Source of the DNA: Carnegiea gigantea
Taxonomy: Eukaryota; Streptophyta; Magnoliopsida; Caryophyllales; Cactaceae
Length of the DNA: 64,000 bases
NCBI GenBank assembly: GCA_029747015.1
Contig: JAKOGI010000446.1
Span: 439,001 to 503,000, forward strand
Direction of reading: 5' to 3'
The translations under genes and the position numbers were made by a program. Positions 10,235 to 21,896 of the stretch are shown here, piece after piece (position 1 is the stretch's first letter; the number at the start of each line of letters is the position of its first letter). The notes below the pieces were generated by a model that was not told the origin of the DNA, ran no database searches, and was given only the letters and a program-made list of their open reading frames with translations.

Positions 10235-11112
10235 GCCAGTGGCAAGGGCATTGTGAATTCTGCTCTTGACATGGTTGTTATATTAATATACACAGTCATA
10301 TTATTCAAACTCTTTTGGATCATCAACTTCAATTTTCAGGCCTATTCATCCAATCTCGTGTAGGTATGTCAGAACAAGTCATCAAAACCTGAGGTCTTTT
10401 AGGAACAAAGCGTCAGTTCGAACAATAAGAGTAGATGTAGTCTGTACCGTCATTGATAAGGATATATTCTAAGAGGCTTTCTAAATGATAGTTTGTTCTC
10501 TCATGTTCATATTAAAAATGTTTTGAGACGACATGAAAAAAAGGTGGTCTAGCAAAGGCCCATTTTCCCCTTACCCCCTGCTAGCCATAAAAGCTGTTGT
10601 CTGCTCTTCAGCATCATGCTATTTTCTTCTCTGATTTTCTCTGGAACCAGGTAGCTAGCTGGGAAAGTCTGTCCAGCCTAAGGAATCCATCGTATGTATT
10701 GGGGGCCTCTTTGGGATATACAAGCATAAAAACTCATCAAGGGGCCACAGGAGTGACTGTGTTGTGAATTATTTATGCTTTACCATGTTTGCCATAGATT
10801 AGAGAGTTTCCTGCGCCATTACGGGCAACAAGAAGTTGGTTTGATTTTGCTCGTATAATCAAATATAGTTGATGCGAACAAATCTCATTGTCAATTGATG
10901 TTTATTTCATTATAGGGTCATTGGATCTGATATATGCATGTTGTTTTTCTCCCCTTCTTTTTAAGGGTGTGCAGTTTCCCTTTTTACTTTCTTCTTGCCT
11001 GAATTTTTCCAGCACAAGTGAAATTTTCTTACCTGTGGTCAAACACTGAAATCTATTCCATAAAGTTTCTGGAACTTCCAATAGATGCCTTGATCTTTCT
11101 ACCTGATTTATA
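10235..11112. other. 3' flank of the TatD gene, no other gene seen
   Basis: Probable 3' UTR and spacer between the convergent TatD and TMEM184-like genes. No extra coding potential stands out. Confidence 0.5.
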
Positions 11113-12635
11113 TTATTTTCGTTCTCATTCATCTTTAAATCTAAAAAGCCCTTGAACTATTAGAGGGTTTTAGGATACCCATCCTGTTACTGTTGTAGTT
11201 AGTTTTTTCAGATAAGCAGCAAGGCTGCAGTCCCTGCTCCCAGCACTGAGGTAGATGGAGCTGTGGAGATGAGAAAATGCACATTTCATATAGATCTTTT
11301 TGATGCATTTCGTCTTGAATGCCTCTACGTAACAGTACTTCATATAGAATGCATGAAACTCACTCTTTCCTAATACCGGAAAACTGATGAACTTGGCAGT
11401 CTAGATACTGTAATCTGTTTGGAATTTCTAATTCATATGTAGGGCTTTATTGCGTTCAGTTCTATGGAAATCTGGCAGCCTTCATTCTGGAGAAAGCAAT
11501 CTTAATCCTCTTTGGATGCGAATGTTTCACTTCACTACTCATGATTGGCAGCTTATGTTTCTCATGTGCTGCTGCAGCTGCAGGTCCTGTTTTGGAGAGG
11601 TCAGTGGAGGCAAGGACTCAGTCATAAATAACTACTCGATGATCAACATCAGGCATCAACCACAAATGTTTGGCCAAATGGGGAAGGGATGTGTACTCTT
11701 ACGCCATCAATCCAGCTCTTACAGTCTCACTTGGTACTTCAAACAATGCTGGTCATAATCCAGGTCCCTTATGGGAATGTGTGTAAAACGGACAACAAAC
11801 GGGGCAACTCCTCTTGACCAGGGCCTGTTGCAGACTTGCAGTGGCCTCTTGACGGCAATTGAAGTGTCCTTTCCTGTGGTGTGTATGGTTCTAGCTTCTA
11901 AGGAAAACCATGTTATGCAGACCCAGCTAGTGGAGCTCCTCTTTGTGCAAGGTTGTTCTGAACTCAGCATGTTTTTAGTAAAGATTGAGTAGCCTGTTTA
12001 TTACAACCCCCACCCCTTTTATTTGGTTGTATTTCAACATTGTTCTAAATAATGTACAATTGGGCATGTCAATATAGCACTTCAAGAAGACATCCTGAAG
12101 TTTTTATCCTATCCCACTTGATTTGACCCTCATTTGTACCTTATCAAACACAATTCTGACTCAATGTTCTTCGAACAAGCACCCAAATATAAAGGCAATC
12201 TTCAGTGAATGAGTGGTTTGAATCAAGCCGTATCTGTACCAAGGCTAATACAGGCTTGTATCATGGATTCATGTTCAAGTTGGATGCATTGTGGTCCAAT
12301 TCATTTGGAGTTCGGATAACATGTGCACTTGCAATGCTCTCGTCTAAGCCTAATCACATTGAACATGGGCTCAGTTGATATCACATCAACCCTCCGCAGA
12401 GTTAGGTCATTCAGCTTGAAAGTCACCATAAACATGGGTCCGAAACTTTGAATTGGGTTCAATAATTTCTCACTAAAGCATCCTGTTTTCAAGTCACTAT
12501 CCTTTTTAGTTGAAATAATATTACATCTTTCTGGTTACAATAAGGTATAGGTTCAGATTTGTCGGGATGCACAATTGTACATGGATCAAACTTTCAGAAC
12601 TGTCAATACACTGCATACAACCTCCATGTGTCTCT
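11113..12635. repeat. Partner copy of segmental duplication 1-1345
   Basis: Colinear with the start of the window, with an added stretch at about 12090-12270 that the other copy lacks. It covers the downstream region and 3' UTR of the TMEM184-like gene and stops just short of its stop codon at 12668. ORFs inside it are not conserved between copies. Confidence 0.8.
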
Positions 12636-12667
12636 CAGTTACAAAATTCCATGGATCATTTATTCAT

Positions 12668-15600
12668 TCATTCATCCTTCTTCAATTTCCATTTACTAAC
12701 TTGTCTACTGTAAGGCTCAACACTGTATGCATACCGCTGAATAACGGAAAATGCAACCATCTCTATACACACCAATATGTTCTGGATGCCTTCCTCGATG
12801 TGCTCCACATCCAACCAGGGATGACGGGGCTTAATCACACCTATTAGAACCAGAATCTCAAGTACAACGCCCTGCCAATAATAATAAACAGATGATCAGT
12901 TGTGACACAAAATCCAAATGTAGATCACAGAACATCAGATAAGAAAGGGATTGAATGATAGTAGCAGCTACACTTTGGAGTGTTTTGGTAAATTGAGGGC
13001 CAAGAAAGGTTAATTCATGTCAGATAATTAGTTTTAATTTGAGGTGATGTATCATTTAGAGGGATCAATTTCGTCAAGTCTATTTAGTGAAAAAACCATG
13101 GGAATAACCCCATACATGTAAAGTAACTAAGAACAACTGAGATCAAGCTCCTTAGAAACTCGCCTGCCAAAAGCAGAAGAAGACAATGCCTTTGATGCAC
13201 ATAAACTTAGCAAGTGGACTGTGAGGCTCCAATTCCTTAGCAAAAACATGACAAAAGACTACGAGAGAATACAAAGCCAGCGACACAGAGAGGTTGAGAA
13301 TGATGGTGAACGTCCAACTGACCAATGAGGTATAAAACCCAAGAAGTTGACATACAATCATCAAGAGGGAGCATATTGGTCGAATGGCGACAAATTGCCA
13401 CGTCCAGTACTTGAGGAGCTTCAATGTAAATTGATCTAATCGGACAGTGTGAGGCTGCAATTGATCATGCAATCGACATTATAGTTAGTGATGTAGATGT
13501 GGGTGGCAAGTGAACCAAATCAAACTCAAATAAACCCAAATAAGAATTGAACCAAAGTAAAGAGAAAATGGAAGGTTGATTGAGATGGAATGAAAGTAAT
13601 AACAAAAAAAGAACAAAGGATAAACAAGACCTTGCACTTGAGATAATCCTTCAAGGAGCCACTCAAGGGCTTGATCTTGGGCAAATTCTCTTGTCTTTAC
13701 CAAGGAATCACTCCAATTGGAAAAGGAAGAGAACCTAGAACACCACTTGAACTTGCCAAAATTCAAGATATAGAACTAGGGATTTTGAGACACAAATGAG
13801 AATCACTCTCAAAGGTGCTTGTATTACTTTGGAAATCTCTTACAATGCTGAATGATTAGCTTCACATGCCCCTCCCCTTTTATAGACTCAGCAAAAGACA
13901 ATCAAAAGACTCAAATAACTCCTAACAATTAAAAACTAGCTAATGAAAAGTCTAAGAAAAATGAAAAGACACATCATAAAAGGGGTGGGGGAGGTTACAA
14001 GGAATATTCTAGGATTTCACAGCTGATTACTCAATCTAGAAGGCTCCAAAACGTGCACAATGTCAGCCACACAATCACATGTAACCGAAGACTCTTCATA
14101 TTCCGAGAATTAATCCTTGCAGCTGCCTCAACTTCCAGAAGCTGTATCTCCCAGCATACTCGTCCAAATCAGGTGTTCTTGGGCTTGTTAGAAAGCCCTG
14201 GAAGTCTATTTTCCAGAATGGGCTCATGTGCTCAATTTGGATAAGCGGTTTAAAGTTATGGCCCAAACAATGCACCTATCTCAGACTGGACTGGATCAGA
14301 ACAATGTACCTTTGAGTGATATTTTGCCCAATCAAATGACGTCCAAATTAAACACACTTGGGCTTATTTTAAAGCTGAAATTTTAAGCTTCAAAAGCACA
14401 TGGGCCCTCAAGTTGTGGGTCCACTTGAGCTTGTCCAAAAGTGGTCACAAAAAATCGGGTTCCGCAGGGATGAATTCGGCACCAAATTTCTAGCAAAGCT
14501 TAACCTCTTTTTGACCTCTCCATAGTGTCGTGAGTCTTTGAACTCACTTAAGAAGACCAAATAAGCACACTTCCAAGCATGATCTTCTTTGACCCTTTTC
14601 TTCTTTGAAATTGGTCTTGAATAAAAATGATGCATATGGAAATATGCATCATACTCCCCGGGTTGTTTTGAGTTTGTCCTCAAACTCAAAGGGTTGGCAA
14701 GCTTCTCATGAAGGGAGGCATGCTTATGAAATGGGAGCTGTTGTAGGAAGTGGTCAAAGGGCATCACCTCTAGAGAGATATAGAAGAGGGTGAGGGGAGG
14801 ATGATAAAACGGGTCATACCTGGTGAGGAGAAGAGGCGGAAGTGGGAAATCTTCTTTGGGGGCAAGGGTTTGGGAAGGATGAATGAGGGTTAAGGCTTGT
14901 CGGTCCTTTTGTGGTTTGAGGGGTTGGGAAGGTTGAATGGGGGTTAAGGTGAATTCTTCTTGGGTCAAGAGTTGCTCAACTTCTTCAATAACCCCACATG
15001 CCTCCAACTCGGGTGCTTGGAGTTGGGTAGGGCGTACTTCTTGAATCAAGAGTTGTTCAAACTCTTCAGCAACCCTACATGGCTTCATCACTTCAAGGTC
15101 TTTAACTACATGTTCTTCAATTCTTGGGGTTATGCTCAAATTCACCTCATTATCTTCTTGGCACCCTTCTTGGGTGAAGGATTGCTCGATTTCTTGCACA
15201 ATCTCTTCTTGCTTCAACTCGGATATTTGGGCCTCAAGTTCAAAGGTCTCTTCACCACCACAGTCACCAAAAACAAGAGGTAGGTCAACTAGGCTTGAAG
15301 CTTCCTCTCCTTGGATCTTTTCATCTTTGTTTGGCTTTTGAGAAACCTTCTCTAAGTGAAGTATTTCTTCTTTTTCAACCTTGAGTTCAATTTCTTCTTC
15401 AAGGCTTTCCTCCTGATCGTTCTCTTCTTCCACGGCTTTCCTTTCTTCCAAGGTAATGACCTCGTTATTTGGGCAATCCGTGGATAAGTGTCCAAGCCCT
15501 TGGCACTTGAGACACCTCCTAGGTTGTGGGGGAAAGATCATTTGTGGGGTTGGTTCTTTTTGTGGGGTGGAAGGGAATGAACCCGTGAGCTTAACGGAGA

Positions 15601-18600
15601 TACTTTCTTTCATGGGCATGTAAGTGGATGGGTAAAAGGAACCCTTCAACTTACTACTCAATTTCTTCCAAGTTCTCACCTTTTCTTTTCCTTTCTTTTT
15701 TCGCTCAAACTTATATTTATTCCACCACTGAAGTGCACAACCTCTCAATCTTGAAATAACCACTTCGAACTTCTGTTGGTCATTAAGGATACAACAAGCA
15801 AAAACTCGTTCCACCTTAGATAACCAACCTGCGAACTCTTCCTTTTCGCCATGAAATTTTGGAATTGCAAAGCAAGCATATCCAATATCAATAAGAGCTA
15901 GTTCTTTCTCCAAGTTCTTTGAAGACGGCATGAAGGATGAGGTCTAGGGTTCTTCGTGGATTGATTTGAAACGTAAGTTGGCTGTGGCAAAGGTGGCACG
16001 GTCGTGCAAGGGGGCACGGTCAGGCACCGTGCTCCGTCTCGACTTGAAGATTCCTGGAAAAAGAATATGGCACGGTCGTGCGTTGTGGCACGGGGGCACC
16101 GTGCTGCTTCTCTGGTCTTCAAGACTTCGGATTGCCGGTTTGTGCCTCTTTTTTTTTTTGTATTTTGGCTTTTTGGGATGTGTTTGGGTATGATGTGGGT
16201 CACTTTAAAAGCCTTGGCTCTGATACCAATTGATGTATGTGTGGGTGGTAAGTGAACCAAATCAAACTCAAATAAACCCAAATAAGAATTGAACCAAAGT
16301 AAAGAGAAAATGGAAGGTTGATTGAGATGGAATGAAAATAATAACAAAAAAGAACAAAGGATAAACAAGACCTTGCACTTGAGATAATCCTTCACGGAGC
16401 CACTCAAGGGCTTGATCTTGGGCAAATTCTCTTGTCTTTACCAAGGAATCACTCCAATTGGAAAAAGGAAGAGAACCTAGAACACCACTTGAACTTGCCA
16501 AAATTCAAGATATAGAACTAGGGATTTGGAACACTTTTGAGAATCACACTCAAAGGTATTTGTATTTCACTTGGGAAAGCTTACAACTCTGAATGATGAA
16601 ATGCAACTACACAACCCACCTATTTATAGGCTAAACAAAGACAATCAAAAGACTTAAAAACTCCTAACAATTAAAACTAGCTAATGAAAAGTCTAAGAAA
16701 AATGAAAAGACTCATCATAAAAGGGGTGGGGGAGGTTACAAGGAATATTCTAGGATTTCTTAGCTGATTACACCAATCTAGAAGGCTCCAAAACGTGCAC
16801 AATGTCAGCCACACAATCACATGTAACCGAAGACTCTTCATATTCCGAGAATTAATCCTTGCAACTGCCTCAACTTCCAGAAGCTGTATCTCCCAGCATA
16901 CTCGTCCAAATCAGGTGTTCTTGGGCTTGTTAGAAAGCCCTGGAAGTCTAGTTTCCAGAATGGGCTCATTTGCTCAATTTGGATAAGCGGTTTAAAAGTT
17001 ATGGCCCAAACAATGCACCTATCTCAGACTGGACTGGATCAGAACAATGTACCTTTGAGTGATATTTTGCCCAATCAAATGACGTCCAAATTAAACACAC
17101 TTGGGCTTATTTTAAAGCTGAAATTTTAAGCTTCAAAAGCACATGGGCCCTCAAGTTGTGGGTCCACTTGAGCTTGTCCAAAAGTGGTCACAAAAAATCG
17201 GGTTCCGCAGGGATGAATTCGGCACCAAATTTCTAGCAAAGCTTAACCTCTTTTTACCTCTCCATAGTGTCGTGAGTCTTTGAACTCACTTAAGAAGACC
17301 AAATAAGCACACTTCCAAGCATGATCTTCTTTGACCCTTTTCTTCTTTGAAATTGGTCTTGAATAAAAATGATGCATATGGAAATATGCATCATACTCCC
17401 CGGGTTGTTTTGAGTTTGTCCTCAAACTCAAAGGGTTGGCAAGCTTCTCATGAAGGGAGGCATGCTTATGAAATGGGAGCTGTTGTAGGAAGTGGTCAAA
17501 GGGCATCACCTCTAGAGAGATATAGAAGAGGGTGAGGGGAGGATGATAAAACGGGTCATACCTGGTGAGGAGAAGAGGCGGAAGTGGGAAATCTTCTTTG
17601 GGGGCAAGGGTTTGGGAAGGATGAATGAGGGTTAAGGCTTGTCGGTCCTTTTGTGGTTTGAGGGGTTGGGAAGGTTGAATGGGGGTTAAGGTGAATTCTT
17701 CTTGGGTCAAGAGTTGCTCAACTTTTCAATAACCCCACATGCCTCCAACTCGGGTGCTTGGAGTTGGGTAGGGCGTACTTCTTGAATCAAGAGTTGTTCA
17801 AACTCTTCAGCAACCCTACATGGCTTCATCACTTCAAGGTCTTTAACTACATGTTCTTCAATTCTTGGGGTTATGCTCAAATTCACCTCATTATCTTCTT
17901 GGCACCCTTCTTGGGTGAAGGATTGCTCGATTTCTTGCACAATCTCTTCTTGCTTCAACTCGGATATTTGGGCCTCAAGTTCAAAGGTCTCTTCACCACC
18001 ACAGTCACCAAAAACAAGAGGTAGGTCAACTAGGCTTGAAGCTTCCTCTCCTTGGATCTTTTCATCTTTGTTTGGCTTTTGAGAAACCTTCTCTAAGTGA
18101 AGTATTTCTTCTTTTTCCACCTTGAGTTCAATTTCTTCTTCAAGGCTTTCCTCCTGATCGTTCTCTTCTTCCACGGCTTTCCTTTCTTCCAAGGTAATGA
18201 CCTCGTTATTTGGGCAATCCGTGGATAAGTGTCCAAGCCCTTGGCACTTGAGACACCTCCTAGGTTGTGGGGGAAAGATCATTTGTGGGGTTGGTTCTTT
18301 TTGTGGGGTGGAAGGGAATGAACCCGTGAGCTTAACGGAGATACTTTCTTTCATGGGCATGTAAGTGGATGGGTAAAAGGAACCCTTCAACTTACTACTC
18401 AATTTCTTCCAAGTTCTCACCTTTTCTTTTCCTTTCTTTTTTCGCTCAAACTTATATTTATTCCACCACTGAAGTGCACAACCTCTCAATCTTGAAATAA
18501 CCACTTCGAACTTCTCTTGGTCACTAAGGATACAACAAGCAAAAACTCGTTCCACCTTAGATAACCAACCTGCGAACTCTTCCTTTTCGCCATGAAATTT

Positions 18601-20842
18601 TGGAATTGCAAAGCAAGCATATCCAATATCAATAAGAGCTAGTTCTTTCTCCAAGTTCTTTGAAGACGGCATGAAGGATGAGGTCTAGGGTTCTTCGTGG
18701 ATTGATTTGAAACGTAAGTTGGCTGTGGCAAAGGTGGCACGGTCGTGCAAGGGGGCACGGTCAGGCCGTGCTATGCTTCGGCTGAAGAAAATACAGAAAA
18801 GTAGAGTGGCACGGTCGTGCGTTGTCGGCACGGGGGCACCGTGCTGCTTCTCTGGTCTTCAAGACTTCGGATTGCCGGTTTGTGCCTCTTTTTGTTTTTT
18901 GTATTTGGCTTTTTGGGATGTGTTTGGGTATGATGTGGGTCACTTAAAAGCCTTGGCTCTGATACCAATTGATGTATGTGTGGGTGGTAAGTGAACCAAA
19001 TCAACTCAAACTCAAACTAAACAAGAATCAACCAAAGAAAAGTGAATATGGTGGAAGATAGATTGAGATGGTTTGAAGAATAATAACAAAAAGAACAAGG
19101 ATAAACAAGACCTTGTAATTGAGATAATCCTTCACGGAGCCACTCAATGACTTGATCTTGGGCAAATTCTCTTGTCTTACCAAGGAATCACTCCAATTGG
19201 AAAAGGAAGAGAACCTAGAACACCACTTGAACTTGCCAAAATTCAAGATATAGAACTAGGGATTTGGAACACTTTTGAGAATCACACTCAAAGGTATTTG
19301 TATTTCACTTGGGAAAGCTTACAACTCTGAATGATTAGCTTCACATGCCCCTCCCCTTTTATAGACTCAGCAAAAGACAATCAAAAGACTCAAATAACTC
19401 CTAACAATTAAAACTAGCTAATGAAAAAGTCTAAGAAAAATGAAAAGACACATCATAAAAGGGGTGGGGGAGGTTACAAGGAATATTCTAGGATTTCACA
19501 GCTGATTATTCTCATCTAGAAGGCTCCAAAACGTGCACAATGTCAGCCACACAATCACATGTAACCGAAGACTCTTCATATTCTCAGAATTAATCCTTGC
19601 AGCTGCCTCAACTTCCAGAAGCTGTATCTCCCAGCATACTCGTCCAAATCAGGTGTTCTTGGGCTTGTTAGAAAGCCCTGGAAGTCTATTTTCCAGAATG
19701 GGCTCATGTGCTCAATTTGGATAAGCGGTTTAAAAGTTATGGCCCAAACAATGCACCTATCTCAGACTGGACTGGATCAGAACAATGTACCTTTGAGTGA
19801 TATTTTGCCCAATCAAATGACGTCCAAATTAAACACACTTGGGCTTATTTTAAAGCTGAAATTTTAAGCTTCAAAAGCACATGGGCCCTCAAGTTGTGGG
19901 TCCACTTGAGCTTGTCCAAAAGTGGTCACAAAAATCGGGTTCCGCAGGGATGAATTCGGCACCAAATTTCTAGCAAAGCTTAACCTCTTTTTAACCTCTC
20001 CATAGTGTCGTGAGTCTTTGAACTCACTTAAGAAGACCAAATAAGCACACTTCCAAGCATGATCTTCTTTGACCCTTTTCTTCTTTGAAATTGGTCTTGA
20101 ATAAAAATGATGCATATGGAAATATGCATCAGTTAGTCAGTAATCATCTCGGAACAGTGTGCATTCGCTCGTTCCTGATTGCACTCTGCATTACTAAACA
20201 TTTAACATCGGCATATTTGCATGACGTTTTTGCCTAATCAGATGAGTTACAATACAATAACGTGTTGCTAAAAGAACACCTGTATCTTTCGCACACTAAA
20301 CAGCCAATGGTAATGTGTTTTGCATTCAAGTAACTGAACCAAAAAATCACCTGAAAAAGTGTCAATGGGAATGAGTGATGTATTGCTCGTCCTTTAATTT
20401 CATCTGGCACAAAATTTTTGCTTAGGGATATGTTTAAGTAACTATACATTAATGCTAAGAACTTAGCAATAACCTGCACATAAAGCAGCATGTTTTAGTA
20501 AAAATAAGTTCATTCAAATCAAATCACAGGAGAAAATAATGGGAAAGAATACAAAAGGATTAGCAAGACATGTACCAAGGCCTCATAACACTCCTTTATC
20601 GACTCTAGAAACATGAAAAATGCTATGCTTGATCGAAAGTCCAACAAACCCACATAGGAAACAATGGCATATAGAGGAGCCATGAGTATGATGATGACAA
20701 TAGCCTTCTGCTCCTTTGGGTATTTCCAAGAAAACAAATGTTGTGATAGAAGTTGTACGGTGAAAAACACAGTGATCAGCACACATATTCCACAACCAAG
20801 AAGAATGATCTCTGCTGGGCTCATTTGTGTTAGATCAGACAT
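12668..20842 (-). CDS. TMEM184/DUF300 (OST-alpha-like) membrane protein, 4 exons
   Basis: Exons on the minus strand: 20842-20576, 20473-20351, 13454-13164 and 12871-12668, all joined in phase 0, give 294 residues. The sequence is that of plant TMEM184 homologues (DUF300, organic-solute-transporter alpha superfamily): multiple hydrophobic segments, the start MSPAEI, then LMAPLYAIVSYVGLL, ESIKECYEAL, YSYLNIS, DEIKGR and IHHSFPLTLF, then LKLLKYWTWQFV, VFAKEL and KGIVFFCFWQ. Members are multi-pass endomembrane proteins; the substrate is not established by the sequence. A 5' UTR intron is likely (acceptor TTTTGCAG near 20876). Intron 2 is about 6.9 kb because a retrotransposon sits in it (13489-20131); removing that leaves about 250 bases. 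Intron 3 begins with GC (CAG/GCGAGT) instead of GT. No frame damage is seen, so the gene is probably functional despite the insertion. Confidence 0.9.
13489..14651 (-). repeat. LTR 1 (3' LTR of the gag-only element)
   Basis: 1163 bases, beginning TGATGTAGATGT and ending ATATGCATCA on the plus strand, with TGATG/CATCA inverted termini. The adjoining internal side carries a purine tract on the minus strand (CCCGGGGAGTA) as plus-strand primer. The tail of the gag ORF runs into this LTR. Confidence 0.9.
14408..15931 (-). CDS. gag: Retrotransposon Gag polyprotein, intact copy (internal region A)
   Basis: A 507-residue ORF. The N-terminal part is a capsid-like retrotransposon gag domain (residues about 20-110, with WLSKVERVF and ALQWWNKY). 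A zinc knuckle CX2CX4HX4C follows at residues 140-153 (CLKCQGLGHLSTDC). The middle is a long acidic Glu-rich stretch (about 160-300), and the C-terminal third is Pro/Gln-rich, ending inside the left LTR. Gag would package element RNA into particles. No enzyme domain is present. The other copy, 2.7 kb away, differs by few bases but is frameshifted. Confidence 0.9.
   Translation of the reverse strand: MPSSKNLEKELALIDIGYACFAIPKFHGEKEEFAGWLSKVERVFACCILNDQQKFEVVISRLRGCALQWWNKYKFERKKKGKEKVRTWKKLSSKLKGSFYPSTYMPMKESISVKLTGSFPSTPQKEPTPQMIFPPQPRRCLKCQGLGHLSTDCPNNEVITLEERKAVEEENDQEESLEEEIELKVEKEEILHLEKVSQKPNKDEKIQGEEASSLVDLPLVFGDCGGEETFELEAQISELKQEEIVQEIEQSFTQEGCQEDNEVNLSITPRIEEHVVKDLEVMKPCRVAEEFEQLLIQEVRPTQLQAPELEACGVIEEVEQLLTQEEFTLTPIQPSQPLKPQKDRQALTLIHPSQTLAPKEDFPLPPLLLTRYDPFYHPPLTLFYISLEVMPFDHFLQQLPFHKHASLHEKLANPLSLRTNSKQPGEYDAYFHMHHFYSRPISKKKRVKEDHAWKCAYLVFLSEFKDSRHYGEVKKRLSFARNLVPNSSLRNPIFCDHFWTSSSGPTT
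16216..16228 (-). other. Primer-binding site, initiator tRNA-Met (region A)
   Basis: On the minus strand TGGTATCAGAGCC follows two bases inside the middle LTR. It matches the complement of the 3' end of plant initiator tRNA-Met, the usual primer for many plant LTR elements. This fixes the element's orientation as minus. Confidence 0.9.
16231..17393 (-). repeat. LTR 2 (shared middle LTR)
   Basis: 1163 bases. The right part is nearly identical to LTR 1, but about 16520-16640 differs: there it matches LTR 3 up to CAACTCTGAATGATG and then runs into sequence found in neither of the others (AACCCACCTATTTATAGG). It serves as 5' LTR of region A and 3' LTR of region B. Confidence 0.9.
17243..18672 (-). 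pseudogene. gag: Gag polyprotein, frameshifted copy (internal region B)
   Basis: Nearly identical to the gag ORF of region A, but a 1-base deletion near 17725 (CAACTTTTCAA instead of CAACTTCTTCAA) breaks the frame. An N-terminal ORF of 321 residues (17707-18672) keeps the capsid-like part, zinc knuckle and acidic stretch. The Pro/Gln-rich C-terminus is left in another frame and ends about 170 bases earlier than in copy A. The N-terminal product might still be made. Confidence 0.9.
18955..18967 (-). other. Primer-binding site, initiator tRNA-Met (region B)
   Basis: Same TGGTATCAGAGCC motif on the minus strand, two bases inside LTR 3. It would be the active site for reverse transcription from the outer 5' LTR. 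Confidence 0.9.
18970..20131 (-). repeat. LTR 3 (5' LTR of the gag-only element)
   Basis: 1162 bases, ending ATATGCATCA against the right GTTAG target duplication. The left third (about 18995-19150) differs clearly from LTRs 1 and 2, while the right half matches them closely. Around 19330-19370 it agrees with LTR 1 rather than LTR 2. As 5' LTR it should hold the promoter driving minus-strand transcription into the gag regions. Confidence 0.9.
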
Positions 20843-21824
20843 CTTTTAGGTCATTCGGAAACCAAATTCGGACCTGCAAAATAGAGTGAACCAAGATGTC
20901 ATATGTTATCAAACATCATCAGAAAATAAAGGCTTAGTGTTCAAAGTTGTGATGAATCAAGGAAATGATAGAGTGAAGATTCTTCACAGTGATAAGCCCA
21001 GACCTAATTCAGACATTCAACACAGACTCTAATGTTGGCAACTTGGCATGAATGATCTTGGACCAAACTCTTTGTAAGTTTATTCACAATTACAAATGCA
21101 GTATCAACTTTCCAAAAACAGAATAAGTTGGAACAAATAATATTGATCATAGGCAATATCTCAAGATCTGTATCTTTCTTGATGGGGATTTTACTACCTG
21201 TGCCATGTTTATCATAACCCAACATGAACATTAGATCAAATTTCCCAATTTATCCGTCCTAGCATTGGAAATTCAGATAGCATATGCGAGACTGATACAT
21301 TATCAAAGTCATGGCAACGTGAAAAAAATATTGAGGGTGAGACATACCACTCGCAAAATAGCCAATGACAACCTTGACGATATGGCGATCTTCAGGTTGT
21401 TGGGGGGAAGATCAAGATGAACAAAGAAAATTGGGTGAGATTTTGACGAAAAAACTTCGTGGCTCAACACCATTGGAAACACGTATACAATCAATTTGAC
21501 AACTCATTATCATAGAGGAAAATACGAATTATCATAGATTAATCGTCATCTTATGTATTGTATCAACCTGTACGTGTCCTATACGTATGTATGCATTTTT
21601 GGCTTCCTTTTTCGTCCTGTTTTTGGGCGGGAGGGGGGAGGAATTTATCAACATTGGATAAATAAATGATGAGGGCATCTTTCCAAAATCCCTGATTGAA
21701 ATCTGAAGAAATGGGAGGGGAAAACAAAAGGATTTCAGCTTAGGGAACCGGACTAGCATTGAGCTGGTGTCTTCTGATCAGAATGAACGTAAAAGTAAAG
21801 GAGGAGGGAGGAAGCCACTCTTTC

Positions 21825-21896
21825 TATAACAGTCAGGTTTTGATCGTAGGACCTGTGAGTTATAGACCCACCACACTTCCGCTGCGCCAGTCTAGT
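21825..21896 (-). pseudogene. Initiator tRNA-Met pseudogene
   Basis: The minus strand reads GGCGCAGCGGAAGTGTGGTG, followed by an anticodon arm and CACAGGTCC, recognisable as plant tRNA-iMet. The anticodon is TAT instead of CAT. Acceptor and T stems are badly mispaired, and several changes are C-to-T type. It should be non-functional. It lies just upstream of the TMEM184-like gene. Confidence 0.8.

Larger units (their letters stand above)
13484..20136 (-). mobile_element. Gag-only LTR retrotransposon, 3 LTRs and 2 internal regions
   Basis: One insertion: the element spans 13489-20131 and is flanked by GTTAG on both sides (13484-13488 and 20132-20136), a 5-bp target duplication. Inside are LTR, internal, LTR, internal, LTR in direct orientation. 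The coding strand is minus. Each internal region holds a gag ORF with a zinc knuckle but no protease, reverse transcriptase or integrase. This fits the TR-GAG class of non-autonomous elements, which must borrow enzymes from a related element; one with a homologous LTR is at 60296. It lies in intron 2 of the TMEM184-like gene, in the same orientation. Confidence 0.9.

Noticed and set aside
14605..15341. Plus-strand ORFs repeated at 17347-18082
   Set aside because: Antisense shadows of the gag ORFs; their repetition only reflects the duplicated retroelement.
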